Positions 17,662 to 26,516 of a stretch of DNA of 64,000 bases are shown here, piece after piece; position 1 is the first letter of the stretch; each line of letters begins with the position of its first letter. Origin of the DNA: Caldicellulosiruptor morganii (GTDB lineage: Bacteria; Bacillota; Thermoanaerobacteria; Caldicellulosiruptorales; Caldicellulosiruptoraceae); assembly GCF_026810225.1 (NCBI RefSeq), contig NZ_CP113865.1, positions 1,880,001-1,944,000 of the forward strand, read 5' to 3'. Both the position numbers and the translations under genes were made by a program. The notes below the pieces were generated by a model. The model was not told the DNA's origin, did not search any database, and worked only from the letters and a program-made list of their open reading frames with translations.

Positions 17662-18795
17662 ATGCTTTTTGATGTTTTCTTCCAAAAATATGTTGAGGTT
17701 TTATCTGGAAAAAAATATAATAACGGTTTGTTCTATGTTGAGTTTCTTGAAAAAGAAATAGAAAATACTCAGCTGGAAATTTACCAAAAAGTATATTATG
17801 GTTCTGTAAATAAAGTTTTAGGATATTACATTCCTGACAAGCAGATAGGTTTTTTAAGAATTAAAATTGAAGCAGTTTTGCAGTTAATGCTTGAAATTTT
17901 AAAACTTGTTTACCAAAATGGTTTCACAATAAGTTCAGAAAAAGAACTTGCCCAAGTTGTTTATATTATTTTAAAAACCATTTATTCTCGCTTCGAATTT
18001 TACCACTTCTGTGATGTTTTTGCCAGAATAAATAACTGTAGTCGAATATGGCAGAAAGAAGAAGCTTTTGCTATTGCTTATTCTTATAATTTGATTATGG
18101 AAGAGAAAAAGAGTATTAAATTTCTGAAAAGAATGAACAAAAATCTTTTTGAATTTTTAATTGACAAGCTGTTCAATTACAGACCTGTAGAAAGCAATTA
18201 CGACTGGTATGGATATACTAACAAAAATACTTTTGACAGTGCTTTCAGAAATTATATATATAGTAACAATCCGCATGCAAAAACAGTTGCAGTTAATTTA
18301 TTTTTCCCTGATTCCTTTTATGGTTTATGTGCTGGTATGAGAAGAAAACGAATAGAAATATGGAGCCCTAATGAAGTCTTTTTACTTGCTTGTAAAGAAA
18401 TTAACAAAGCTTTGAAAGAATCCCCAGTGACCTTTGAAATTTCTTATTTGAATATGTTACTTAAAGAGTTTGCTCGTTCTTATCTGGGTGAAAACATGTT
18501 TAAATGGCAAGATGAAGGATTTATTATTGATAAAAAGAACGGTTATTTAATTATCGACCCTGCTTCGACTGCTCTTTATTTTCAACTTCCAATTGAGATA
18601 TTTAACAAGGTTAAATATGATAGTTTCTGTTATGCGAGAGCAAGAGTAGACTTAAATAGTGAAGAAGTGAAAGACAGTAAATATCTTTATTTTGTATTTA
18701 TGTTAATACGAAAAGCTTCCACTCTGCACTATATCAAAGTATTGTCACACAGTCTTTATGAAGCTGAAAAAAGGAAACATAAAAATAGAGAATAA
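17662..18795 (+). CDS. Hypothetical protein (377 aa) divergent from the toxin carrier
   Basis: Starts at ATG 17662; AGAGGTG lies about 15 bases upstream, rather far. The chain is mainly alpha-helical by appearance (LRIKIEAVLQLMLEILKLVY; many Glu/Lys-Phe/Tyr blocks), without signal peptide, membrane helix or a motif I recognise. Length and unbroken frame support a real gene. It is transcribed away from the carrier, sharing a roughly 135-base intergenic region, so co-regulation with the toxin locus is possible but unproven. AT-rich and accessory-like. Confidence 0.65.
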   Translation: MLFDVFFQKYVEVLSGKKYNNGLFYVEFLEKEIENTQLEIYQKVYYGSVNKVLGYYIPDKQIGFLRIKIEAVLQLMLEILKLVYQNGFTISSEKELAQVVYIILKTIYSRFEFYHFCDVFARINNCSRIWQKEEAFAIAYSYNLIMEEKKSIKFLKRMNKNLFEFLIDKLFNYRPVESNYDWYGYTNKNTFDSAFRNYIYSNNPHAKTVAVNLFFPDSFYGLCAGMRRKRIEIWSPNEVFLLACKEINKALKESPVTFEISYLNMLLKEFARSYLGENMFKWQDEGFIIDKKNGYLIIDPASTALYFQLPIEIFNKVKYDSFCYARARVDLNSEEVKDSKYLYFVFMLIRKASTLHYIKVLSHSLYEAEKRKHKNRE

Positions 18796-19029
18796 GAAAA
18801 TTATTTGCTTTTTGAAGTATTAATATTCTAATGTCCTGAATTTAACTTTATTGGTATAATTTAATATTGTTAAATGCCATTTTGTTTTGGCAATTAGAGG
18901 AAATTGACAGGTGTTAATAGTTAAACGAAATTAAAAACTTTGGACAATACCTCTGTTTCTTGAAAAGTAGTTTGCTGTTGATGTCATGTTTTTTTCATTT
19001 TCGACACTTTAAGTTTTCAGAATTCAAAG
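18796..19029. other. Gap before the IS1182-like element
   Basis: AT-rich, no open frame with a ribosome site and no strong terminator hairpin. It ends at the left inverted repeat of the transposon. Confidence 0.5.
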
Positions 19030-19047
19030 TTGATTCTGGTGTAAAAA
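19030..19047 (+). repeat. Left terminal inverted repeat of the IS1182-like element
   Basis: TTGATTCTGGTGTAAAAA; matches the right end in 17 of 18 positions. Confidence 0.8.
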
Positions 19048-19768
19048 GCCTTTTTTCTTTATGAAGAAGTATAAATATAAAATTAGAATTGAATAAATAA
19101 ACATAAAAATATATGTAGTACAAATTTTTATAGAATTATGTTAGAATCAAAGGAGCAAAAATTACGACAAATGGGGTGTTGTACTTGTTTAGAGAAAATA
19201 ACAACCATCTCCAACAATCATTATTTGAAAGTGTTAACTTCATGGATTCAAGGATAAAGGCTAAACTTGAAAAATCATGGGCTCCCATATTTTATAAATA
19301 CGTGTTCTGCAACATCGATGAAAAACCCTTTTCAGTTTTATACAGTGATACAGGAAGGGCTAACTTCCCGGTTAACATACTTCTTTCTTTGGAATACATA
19401 AAACACCTTAAAAACTACTCTGATGATGAACTTATCGAAAATTTCAACTTCAATTACCTGATAAATTATGCTGTAGGAATAAGAACATTAGGAGGTATGA
19501 ACCTTTCAGAGAAAACCTTGTATGACTTTAGAACAAGGATATACAAATACCTCATAAAACATCCTGAACAAGAGGACTTAATATTCGGGCAGTTTTTAAA
19601 TCTTACCATGATTTTTGCCAAAGAAGCAGGTATATGCATGAAAGAACAGCGGATAGACTCCACCATGTTCATGTCAAACATCAAAAAAGCAGGAAGAGTT
19701 GCCCTTGCCTTTGATGTACTTTACAGGGCAGTAAAATCCATTCCTGAAGACAGACTTTCAGAGAACCT

Positions 19769-19775
19769 AAAAAAG
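19769..19775 (+). promoter_or_regulatory. A_AAA_AAG slippery heptamer in the IS1182-like transposase
   Basis: In the first transposase frame the codons read CTA AAA AAG, giving the classic -1 slippery heptamer. A -1 step leads directly into the second frame, which carries the homologous continuation. A 7-A run instead of 6 would restore the frame without frameshifting. Confidence 0.6.
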
Positions 19776-20334
19776 TTCTCAACCCTGAATTTAGGACAGA
19801 AGTGATACACAAAACCAAGCCTTCAGAAGGCGAAAGCAGGCTGGAAATGCTCTTGAATCTTTGCCAAGAAACAAAAGAAACAATTGAAAACATTTCTGAA
19901 CTAAAAAACTCCGATGCGTATAGGATCCTTGAAAGATTTTTGTCGGAACAGGCGTACTACGACGAACAAACCAAGAAGCTCAAGGCCAAAGATAGCAAAA
20001 GTATACCCAGCGATTCTCTTCAGTCAGCATATGATGAGGATGCTACTTATCGCAAGAAGGGGAACAAAGCTGAAAGCGGATATGTTTTAAACCTTAGCGA
20101 AACCTGTGCAAAAGAAAATTCTTTTCAGCTCATAACAGACTATACGGTAGAAAAGAACATAAAGAGTGATGTAGAGCTTTTAAAAGAGAGACTACCTATT
20201 GTAAAACAGAATACAAAATGTCAAGAAGTCTATGTAGACGGTGGTTATTACTCCAAAGAAGTAGTACAAATTGCAAAAGAGAACTGTGTAGAAGTTCATT
20301 TTACTGATTTAAACGGTAGGAAGCCTGTTAGGAT

Positions 20335-20341
20335 GTCAGTG
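20335..20341 (+). repeat. Target duplication of the IS21-like element, left copy
   Basis: GTCAGTG, repeated at 22816-22822 on the other side of the element. Confidence 0.85.
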
Positions 20342-20468
20342 TGTTAATGATAAAATAAAATCATCAGAAATGACATCAAAAATTCCCCACCTGCTACTTA
20401 AAAAGAAGCCTTCTGTAGTGTAGAATGGAAAGTATGGAAAAACTACAGAAGGAGAAGATAATAAGAAA

Positions 20469-21962
20469 ATGTTGGGGGTTGCAATGCACACAACAATCTA
20501 CACTCTTTTCAAACAGGGATACAACAAAAGTCAAATAGCAAGGTTGTTAAACGTGGATAGAAAAACTGTTAGAAAAGTAATCCAAGACATTGAACAGAAA
20601 GGAGAAGTTGAGAGAAAATCAAAAAATTCAGTATTGGATAATTACAGGCAATTCATTGAGGCAAAAGTTAACAAAGGACTTTCAGCAAAGAAAATATATC
20701 AAGATCTACAAGCGGAATTTGGTTTTGAAGGAAGCTACTCGAATGTAAGAAGATATGTCCAAAAGGTAAAACAAAAGATAGCAAATTCAAAGGTGTACAT
20801 GGTTTTAACAACGCTACCTGCAGAAGAAGCTCAAGTTGATTTTGGATATATAGGTAAGATAAAAGTTGATGGGAAATTCAAAAAAGCATGGGTATTTACA
20901 ATGGTTTTAAGTTATTCAAGATATATGTATGCAGAGATAGTATTTGACCAGACAGTTGAAACATTTATACAGTGTCATAAGAACGCATTTAAGTATTTTG
21001 GTGGAGTAGTAGAAGTTGTGAAGATAGACAATTTAAAAGCAGGTGTATTGAATGTTGATTTTTATGAAGCGCAAATACAAAAGGATTATGCAAGTTTTGC
21101 AAGCCACTATGGATTTTTACCTCAGCCATGCAGGGTATACACACCGACTGATAAAGGCAAGGTAGAATCGGCAGTTAAGTATGTTAAGCAAAACTGTTTT
21201 TCTGGGGAAGAATTTAAGGATATTGATGAGGCGAGGGAGCATTTAAAAAACTGGCTTGATGATGTAGCAAATGTGAGAGTACATGGCACAACCAAGAAAG
21301 TTCCCAAAGAAGTTTTCCTCTCAGAAGAGAAAGAAAAGTTAATAGCTCTTCCTATTGAGGAATACCACATATCAAGGAGCTCAATTCATAAAGTAACTAC
21401 TAACTGTCATCTCATATACAAAGGGAACTATTATTCAGTGCCATATGAGTATGCAGGATATGAAGTAGAGGTAGTTGAGATGGGCAGTTTTTTGAGGGTG
21501 TTCTTTGAAGGTAAAGAAATAGCCCTTCATCAAATTGTCAAAAACAATGAGAAGGGCAAATACGTAACCAACAAAGAACACTATCCCTCGTCTAAGAATA
21601 TAACAATTGAGGATATATAGTCAAGACAGAGGGATAAAATGGCAGAAATTGGTAATTGGGCGTTGGAGTTTTTTGAGGAATTTATTAAGCAAGAAGGATT
21701 TAAAAAGTATGATTACAGAAGCATAAGCGGGATAATAGCCTTGAAAGAAAGATATGGAGCGGAGGCAGTGGACAATGCGTGTAAAAGAGCTTTAAGTTTT
21801 ACAGGATTGAGTTATAAGGTTGTCAAGAACATATGCGAAAAAGGGATAAGCGATTTGCCTGTATATGAAGATGAGAGTTACATTAATGAGGGTACAACAG
21901 AGCTTTACAGGGATATCAAGGAATATAACAAATTGCTTGAGATGGGAGAATTGCAAAGATGA
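20469..21962 (+). pseudogene. istA: IS21-family transposase IstA with an in-frame TAG
   Basis: The integrase-type transposase of IS21 elements, reading 497 codons in one frame from ATG 20469, but with TAG at 21618-21620 between NITIEDI and SRQRDKMAEIG. The N-terminal helix-turn-helix (GYNKSQIARLLNVDRKTVRKV) and the rve core (EAQVDFGYIGKIKVDG, KIDNLKAGV, YTPTDKGKVESAVKY) are intact. The 107-codon downstream piece is not a separate gene; it keeps the frame and the C-terminal portion of IstA. This nonsense change probably inactivates the element unless read through. Confidence 0.85.
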
Positions 21963-22750
21963 ATGATCTTTTGTTGGGAAAACTAAAAGATTTGAAATTA
22001 TCTGGGATAATAAAGAGTTTTGATTTAAGAGTAGAGGAAGCTATTAAGAATAACTTTTCTTATCAAGAGTTTTTTGAGATATTGATAAATGATGAAGTGA
22101 GTAACAGGAGAATAAACAGTAATCAAAAGAGGATAAGCAAAGCGAGGTTTCCATGGCACAAGACATTAGAAGAATACAATTTTAGTTATCAGCCTTCAAT
22201 TAATAAGAGGTTTATATACAATTTGGCGACCTGTGAATTTGTCCGCAAGAAAGAGAATGTGGCCTTCATAGGACCGCCAGGGACAGGAAAAACACACCTT
22301 GCAATAGCAATAGGACTAAAAGCTGTAGCACTTGGATATAGAGTTTTGTTTACCACAGCAAATGAGATGTTAGAAGAGTTGTATATTTCAAGAGCGGATA
22401 ATTCGTATCAACAAAAGCTAAAAAACTATGTTAATGTGGATTTGTTGATAATAGATGAGCTGGGCTTAAGGAAATTTAATCAAAGCAGTGTAGATGATTT
22501 TTATGAGATAATATCGAAGAGGTATGAGAGAGGATCGATAATAATAACCACAAACAAGGTATTTGAAGAGTGGCCGAGGATATTTTATGACCCAGTTTTA
22601 GCGACAGCGATTTTAGATAGATTTGTACATCACTGTCATTTTGTAGTTATCAAAGGTGAAAGTTATAGGATGAAGCAAAGGGAGGGTGCTATAAAAGCTT
22701 TAACAGATGATTCCAAGAATGAGTCAAATCAGTTAGATAATGATAATTAA
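21959..22750 (+). CDS. istB: IS21-family ATP-binding helper IstB
   Basis: AAA+ ATPase (263 residues) that assists IstA in target selection and is related to DnaC. Walker A GPPGTGKTHLAIAIG (about residues 102-116) and Walker B LLIIDELG (about 162-169) are intact, followed by a sensor-like IIITTNK. It overlaps the end of istA by four bases (ATGA), the usual coupling in this family. The protein looks complete even though its partner carries a stop. Confidence 0.93.
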   Translation: MNDLLLGKLKDLKLSGIIKSFDLRVEEAIKNNFSYQEFFEILINDEVSNRRINSNQKRISKARFPWHKTLEEYNFSYQPSINKRFIYNLATCEFVRKKENVAFIGPPGTGKTHLAIAIGLKAVALGYRVLFTTANEMLEELYISRADNSYQQKLKNYVNVDLLIIDELGLRKFNQSSVDDFYEIISKRYERGSIIITTNKVFEEWPRIFYDPVLATAILDRFVHHCHFVVIKGESYRMKQREGAIKALTDDSKNESNQLDNDN

Positions 22751-22815
22751 ATTTTTTTGAAAACAGGTGGGGAAAAAATATTATCAAAAGTGGGGAAAAG
22801 GTATTGACAATAACA

Positions 22816-22822
22816 GTCAGTG
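22816..22822 (+). repeat. Target duplication of the IS21-like element, right copy
   Basis: GTCAGTG, identical to 20335-20341; its last bases continue in frame into the transposase C-terminal part. Confidence 0.85.
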
Positions 22823-23431
22823 AGCGAATATGAAATAGATGAAGAGACGAAAGTGATAAAAAAATGCCCAAGGGGAATAATACCCATTCATGCAAGTGTT
22901 AAGAAAGGGCAGACGGTAGCCCATTTTCCAAAAGAAGCCTGTGCAAAGTGTGAATTAAAAAATCAATGTTATTGCAAAGAGCAGAAAAAAGATTATGTGG
23001 TGAGGGTAAATCTAAAATCGATAGAAGCAACCAAACAACGGGAAAAGATAGAATGCAGGTGTGAGGAAAACAAGAGCAAAAGAGCAGCAATAGAAGGTAC
23101 TAATTCAGCCTTGAAGAGGGGTCATGGTCTTTCGAAACTTCGAGTAAGGGGACTTGTAAAATGTAGAGTAAACGTAGGTTTAAAGGTATTGGCCCAGAAT
23201 TTTAAGCGTTTTGCAAGATACATGTTGGAGCGAGCTAAAAAAGCTATTGGAGAGAGCCAGGGGGGAAGTGCGCCCGTATTGGTACAATAAATGGTAATAA
23301 CGTATTATAGAGGTAATACATAAGTTTTTCTCGGCAGATTTTAGACTGGATTTTTGTTATCATGGGCATAAATTACCACAATTTACCTGAATAAATTTTC
23401 AAAATACAGAAAAGCAGATTCTAAAATTGAG

Positions 23432-23449
23432 TTTTTACACTAGAATCAA
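23432..23449 (-). repeat. Right terminal inverted repeat of the IS1182-like element
   Basis: Reverse complement TTGATTCTAGTGTAAAAA, one mismatch from the left repeat. Confidence 0.8.
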
Positions 23450-23463
23450 AGTTTAGTAAATCC

Positions 23464-23502
23464 AAAAAAATTGGTGCACAGAAAGTCTTCTCTGTGCACC
23501 AA
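23464..23502 (-). terminator. Strong terminator downstream of speD
   Basis: Perfect 12-base arms TTGGTGCACAGA (23471-23482) and TCTGTGCACCAA (23491-23502) with an 8-base loop; on the minus strand the stem is followed by TTTTTTT. It lies about 190 bases after the speD stop. Confidence 0.75.
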
Positions 23503-23689
23503 AATATTTTATTAAGTAAAGGGGGTCTTTCTGTTAAATATTTTTCCCTTTTTGTATTCTTTCATACATCAAAAACCTCAAAATGTAATACAATTTAAAA
23601 AGGCATATCCTCCTTATAGAGTTCCCAGTTCCACATCCCTTCAAAACTTTAACACAACCTTCTATACCATCAACAAAAAGGAGGTATTA
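23503..23689. other. speD 3' region, no gene recognised
   Basis: Between the terminator hairpin and the speD stop. A minus-strand AAGGAGGATATG occurs here but opens only a four-codon frame. No other structure was seen. Confidence 0.4.
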
Positions 23690-24064
23690 TTACAGGTTTG
23701 CTACCTTGACAGGTTGCTCAAACAAACCTCTTTTCATCTCTGTAGTTGTCATATGGCTTGCTTTGAGCATCTCTGTGATGTAATTGCAAGCCTGCCATGG
23801 GTCAACCCTATCACCACATGTGAAAACATCCACAGCCGCATATCCAAGCTCTGGCCATGTATGGATTGTCAAATGTGACTCCGAAATTACCACAACACCA
23901 CTAACACCCTGTGGTGAAAATTTGTGAAACGCTACCTCTCTTACCTCTGCTCCTGCTTTGAGCGCTGACTCTACCATTATCTTTTCAATCAGCTCGCGGT
24001 TGTTGAGAATGTCCCTATCACAACCGTATAGCTCTGCAATAATGTGTCTGCCCAATGCGTGCAT
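23690..24064 (-). CDS. speD: S-adenosylmethionine decarboxylase proenzyme
   Basis: Makes decarboxylated SAM, the aminopropyl donor for spermidine and other polyamines. The 124-residue short-type proenzyme cleaves itself between Glu62 and Ser63 in [14 protein letters not shown] to form the pyruvoyl group; His68 and Cys83 (FTCGD) of the family are present. Start at ATG 24064 ([16 protein letters not shown]) is preceded by AAGGAGGTAG; the frame extends upstream to 24100 without support. A promoter lies about 50 bases upstream. It appears monocistronic. Confidence 0.97.
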   Translation of the reverse strand: MHALGRHIIAELYGCDRDILNNRELIEKIMVESALKAGAEVREVAFHKFSPQGVSGVVVISESHLTIHTWPELGYAAVDVFTCGDRVDPWQACNYITEMLKASHMTTTEMKRGLFEQPVKVANL

Positions 24065-24112
24065 CTTCTCTACCTCCTTCTTGGAATTTACTTTCTTCAA
24101 GTGACAGAATCT

Positions 24113-24140
24113 ATTTTAGCAAATTTGTCTTAAAAGTCAA
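24113..24140 (-). promoter_or_regulatory. Promoter for speD
   Basis: Minus-strand -35 TTGACT (24140-24135), 16-base spacer, -10 TAAAAT (24118-24113). Confidence 0.6.
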
Positions 24141-24249
24141 TATATTTTTTTAAAAAATATCATTTTCCTTCAAATTTTAAAATTAGCCCTCGTTTTCTCA
24201 CTAACTTATAAGATTTTCTTTTCTTTATGCTATTATATGCAGGAAATTT

Positions 24250-25050
24250 TTAAAACTCAACATTGAATACTCTTTCAATAGCATGTGCAAAGCCGCCATC
24301 ATCACAGCTCAAAGTTACAAAGTCGGCCACCTGTTTTAGCTTTTCTGTAGCATTCTCAACCGCAACCCCAACACCTGCATACTCAATCATTGAAATGTCA
24401 TTGTCACCATCGCCAATGGCCATAACCTCTTCTCTTTTAATGTTATAATAGCCGGCTAAAAACCTCAAAGCATTGCCCTTGGAAGCATTCACATCAGTAA
24501 ACTCCAGGAAAAAAGGTTTGGAAAACATAATGTTGAACTTCTTTAAAAATTCTGAAGGAAGATTGTCTTTGATTCTTTTCAACCTCTGGTGTTCATCAAA
24601 GAACAAAACCTTTGTGACACTTTTGTTTACAAAATCATGTAAATCATCCACCTTTACAGGCTCAAGTCCTGTTAAGTTTCTGTAATATTCTACCTTTTCA
24701 TTGAAAACCTCAACATACCACACATTGTCAATGTATATGTGAACATGAATATTCTCCTGCTTTGCAAGTTTTATGAGCTTCTTTGCATCATCGGGTTGTA
24801 TCTCAAATCCATATAGCTTCCTGTCAGTTCCGGGGTCATATATCAAAGCACCCTGGTAAGTAATCATGGGGTTAAGATTGCCAAGATCATATGCAATCTT
24901 CTTCACAGAAGGATAGGGTCTGCCCGATGCTAATATTAAAATCACTCCTTTTTGTTTTAAAAATTCAATAGCTCTGAGATTTTTCTCGGCAATTTTTAAG
25001 TCCTTTGAAAGAAGAGTATCATCAAGGTCTGTTGCAACCAGCTTAACCAT
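24250..25050 (-). CDS. HAD-superfamily Cof-type phosphatase
   Basis: A 266-residue Cof/YidA-type hydrolase. Motif I DLDDTLL at the N-terminus with the nucleophilic Asp, motif II LASGRP, and motif IV GDGDNDISMIEYAG are all present; the C2 cap lies between. Such enzymes dephosphorylate sugar phosphates or nucleotides with broad range. It stands alone between two terminated units, so context gives no substrate. Paralogous in type to the gene at 38040-38879. Confidence 0.92.
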   Translation of the reverse strand: MVKLVATDLDDTLLSKDLKIAEKNLRAIEFLKQKGVILILASGRPYPSVKKIAYDLGNLNPMITYQGALIYDPGTDRKLYGFEIQPDDAKKLIKLAKQENIHVHIYIDNVWYVEVFNEKVEYYRNLTGLEPVKVDDLHDFVNKSVTKVLFFDEHQRLKRIKDNLPSEFLKKFNIMFSKPFFLEFTDVNASKGNALRFLAGYYNIKREEVMAIGDGDNDISMIEYAGVGVAVENATEKLKQVADFVTLSCDDGGFAHAIERVFNVEF

Positions 25051-25101
25051 CCTGCAAATATTACCCCTTTCTCTTTAAATTGTAGGTTAGTAAAAAGTTA
25101 A

Positions 25102-25151
25102 TAAAAAACGGTTTGGATATTCATGCTTCAAAAAGCATCAATACCCAAACC
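25102..25151 (-). terminator. Terminator of the aminotransferase-serA-DUF1015 operon
   Basis: Long imperfect hairpin with GGTTTGG (25110-25116) pairing to CCAAACC (25144-25150) and inner AGCAT/ATGCT pairing; on the minus strand it is followed by GTTTTTTATT. Confidence 0.7.
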
Positions 25152-25195
25152 TGACATTTAGATTTTATTTAAAAACACTGTGATTCATAATTTAT

Positions 25196-26470
25196 CTAAC
25201 TTTGATGTACAAATATCACATTGCCGGTCATAAGCTTTGGATAGAAGTATGTGGACTTTTGAGGCATCTTTTCGCCACTCAATGACACTTCTTTTAACTC
25301 TTCAACAAGTGTAGGATTTAATATAAATCCATATTTTCCGCCACCATCCACCATATTAATCAATTCTCTATCTGACTTTGTGTATTTAAGATTTCTCTGA
25401 TGCAATATATCTTCGTCAGAAATATTCAATATTTCATTTAACACAAGCTTTTGCAAAACAACAACATCAAGGTTCTTATATGCTTTGCTCCCCTCAATAT
25501 TTTGCAGAGCCTTTTCAGGGTCTTTCAGTTTTATTAAATAGAAGTTTTTGTTGTAAGTATAAACCACAAACGCATACTTTTTGTATGCTGCAAGCTTTTC
25601 CTTTAAAGCCTCATAATCACCTTTTTCTATATCAAAATTTTCTTTTAACCTTTTAACAAAAATATTCTCTTCAACATCTGCTGAAAGAACAACTCTGTGT
25701 GTTGGAAGGATGACTATTCCTTCATCTTCAAGTGCCGTCAATGTTATCATTATATAATTATAATCTGCATCTTTATTGTAGTTTTCTTTCTGCATCATTT
25801 CTTTTTTATACTCCAGAGCTGTCTCATACCTGTGGTGACCATCTGCTATAAAGATCTTCCTGTCTGCAAAGATTTTCCTGAGAGCTTCTATTATACCATC
25901 ATCTGATACAATCCACATTCTTTCAAATGTACCAATCCCATTGTAACTTATGTCTTCCTTTTTCGCTTTGATACCGTCAAGCATTCGCTTTACCTCGAAG
26001 TCTTTGTCCTCATAAAGTCCAAAAATGCTGCTTATGTTTGCACGTGTGTGTCTGAGAAGATTGAGTCTTTCCTGCTTTGGTTTGGAAAGTGTAAACTCGT
26101 GAGGAATAACAATTCCTTCTTCAAAGCCAACAAGTTCAAGCAAAGCTATCAAACCCGTTCTCTTGTACTGCCTTCCTTCTACTTCAAATTCCTGCTCAAT
26201 TACATACACACTCTCTTTTTCATCAAACCTCAAAATCCCTTTTTCAATCCACTCATCCAGATACTTTCTGGCACGTGTGAACTTGTTGTTCTGAACATTG
26301 TCACCCTCAAATTCTTTCCCATATTCTACCCTTATAATGTTGTACTCGCTCTTTTCATAAAGCTGATCTCTCTCGCTATCCGAGATTATATCATAAGGCG
26401 GACAGATACAGTCATCTAACCTGACCCTGTCTGAATATCTCAAACCCCTAAATGACCTGATATTTGCCAT
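25196..26470 (-). CDS. DUF1015 family protein
   Basis: A 424-residue member of DUF1015, with the family opening RGLRYSDR, CPPYDIISDSERDQLY, a central FIADGHHRYETALEYK block and LPTHRVV. The GHHRYE motif resembles the ParB/serine-kinase-like nucleotide-binding motif; a link to serine kinases of the SerK type has been proposed for related folds, so a phosphotransfer role on serine or phosphoserine is a reasonable guess but unproven. It directly follows serA and a class V aminotransferase in one operon, which strengthens a serine-metabolism link. Confidence 0.9.
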   Translation of the reverse strand: MANIRSFRGLRYSDRVRLDDCICPPYDIISDSERDQLYEKSEYNIIRVEYGKEFEGDNVQNNKFTRARKYLDEWIEKGILRFDEKESVYVIEQEFEVEGRQYKRTGLIALLELVGFEEGIVIPHEFTLSKPKQERLNLLRHTRANISSIFGLYEDKDFEVKRMLDGIKAKKEDISYNGIGTFERMWIVSDDGIIEALRKIFADRKIFIADGHHRYETALEYKKEMMQKENYNKDADYNYIMITLTALEDEGIVILPTHRVVLSADVEENIFVKRLKENFDIEKGDYEALKEKLAAYKKYAFVVYTYNKNFYLIKLKDPEKALQNIEGSKAYKNLDVVVLQKLVLNEILNISDEDILHQRNLKYTKSDRELINMVDGGGKYGFILNPTLVEELKEVSLSGEKMPQKSTYFYPKLMTGNVIFVHQS

Positions 26471-26516
26471 CTCTTACAAAACCCTTTCTTTTCAAGTTTT
26501 CACTGTAGCAGCAATT

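Larger units (their letters stand above)
20342..22815 (+). mobile_element. IS21-like insertion sequence (2474 bp)
   Basis: Ends begin TGTTAATGAT on the left and, as reverse complement, TGTTATTGTC on the right, with 5'-TG...CA-3' termini as in IS21. Subterminal inverted copies of TTCCCCACCTG lie at 20383-20393 and 22764-22774. It holds istA and istB and is flanked by a 7-base GTCAGTG duplication, within the range usual for the family. It is inserted in the IS1182-like transposase gene, in the same orientation. Confidence 0.9.
19176..23290 (+). pseudogene. IS1182-family transposase, split by a -1 shift and an IS21 insertion
   Basis: DDE transposase in three pieces. The N-terminal part is 19176-19805 (GTG start). 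At 19769-19775 the heptamer A_AAA_AAG allows a -1 step into the frame that continues (KVLNPEFRTEVIHKTKPSEG) to 20341. There an IS21-like element interrupts it. The C-terminal part resumes at 22823 and ends at 23290, with the paired-Cys block CAKCELKNQC and AIEGTNSALKRGHG typical of the family. Excising 20342-22815 plus one GTCAGTG copy gives an uninterrupted RKPVRMSVSEYEIDEE junction. With the insertion it cannot make a complete transposase. Confidence 0.9.
19030..23449 (+). mobile_element. IS1182-like insertion sequence interrupted by an IS21-like element
   Basis: Bounded by inverted repeats TTGATTCTGGTGTAAAAA (19030-19047) and its near-perfect complement (23432-23449). After subtracting the inner element and one copy of its 7-base duplication, the outer element is about 1.94 kb, the usual IS1182-family size, and holds one transposase. 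No clear outer target duplication was found. Confidence 0.85.

Noticed and set aside
18930-19029. Another IS21 end near TTGACAGGTGTTAATAG
   Set aside because: Only a short chance match to the IS21 terminal repeat, with no partner repeat or duplication.
21639-21962. Separate small gene downstream of istA
   Set aside because: Same frame as istA and completes the IstA C-terminus; only a TAG separates them.
22820-23290. Stand-alone 156-residue gene
   Set aside because: It is the C-terminal part of the IS1182-like transposase, displaced by the IS21-like insertion.
23552-23878. Plus-strand ORF of 108 codons next to speD
   Set aside because: More than half overlaps speD on the opposite strand; no family or ribosome site.
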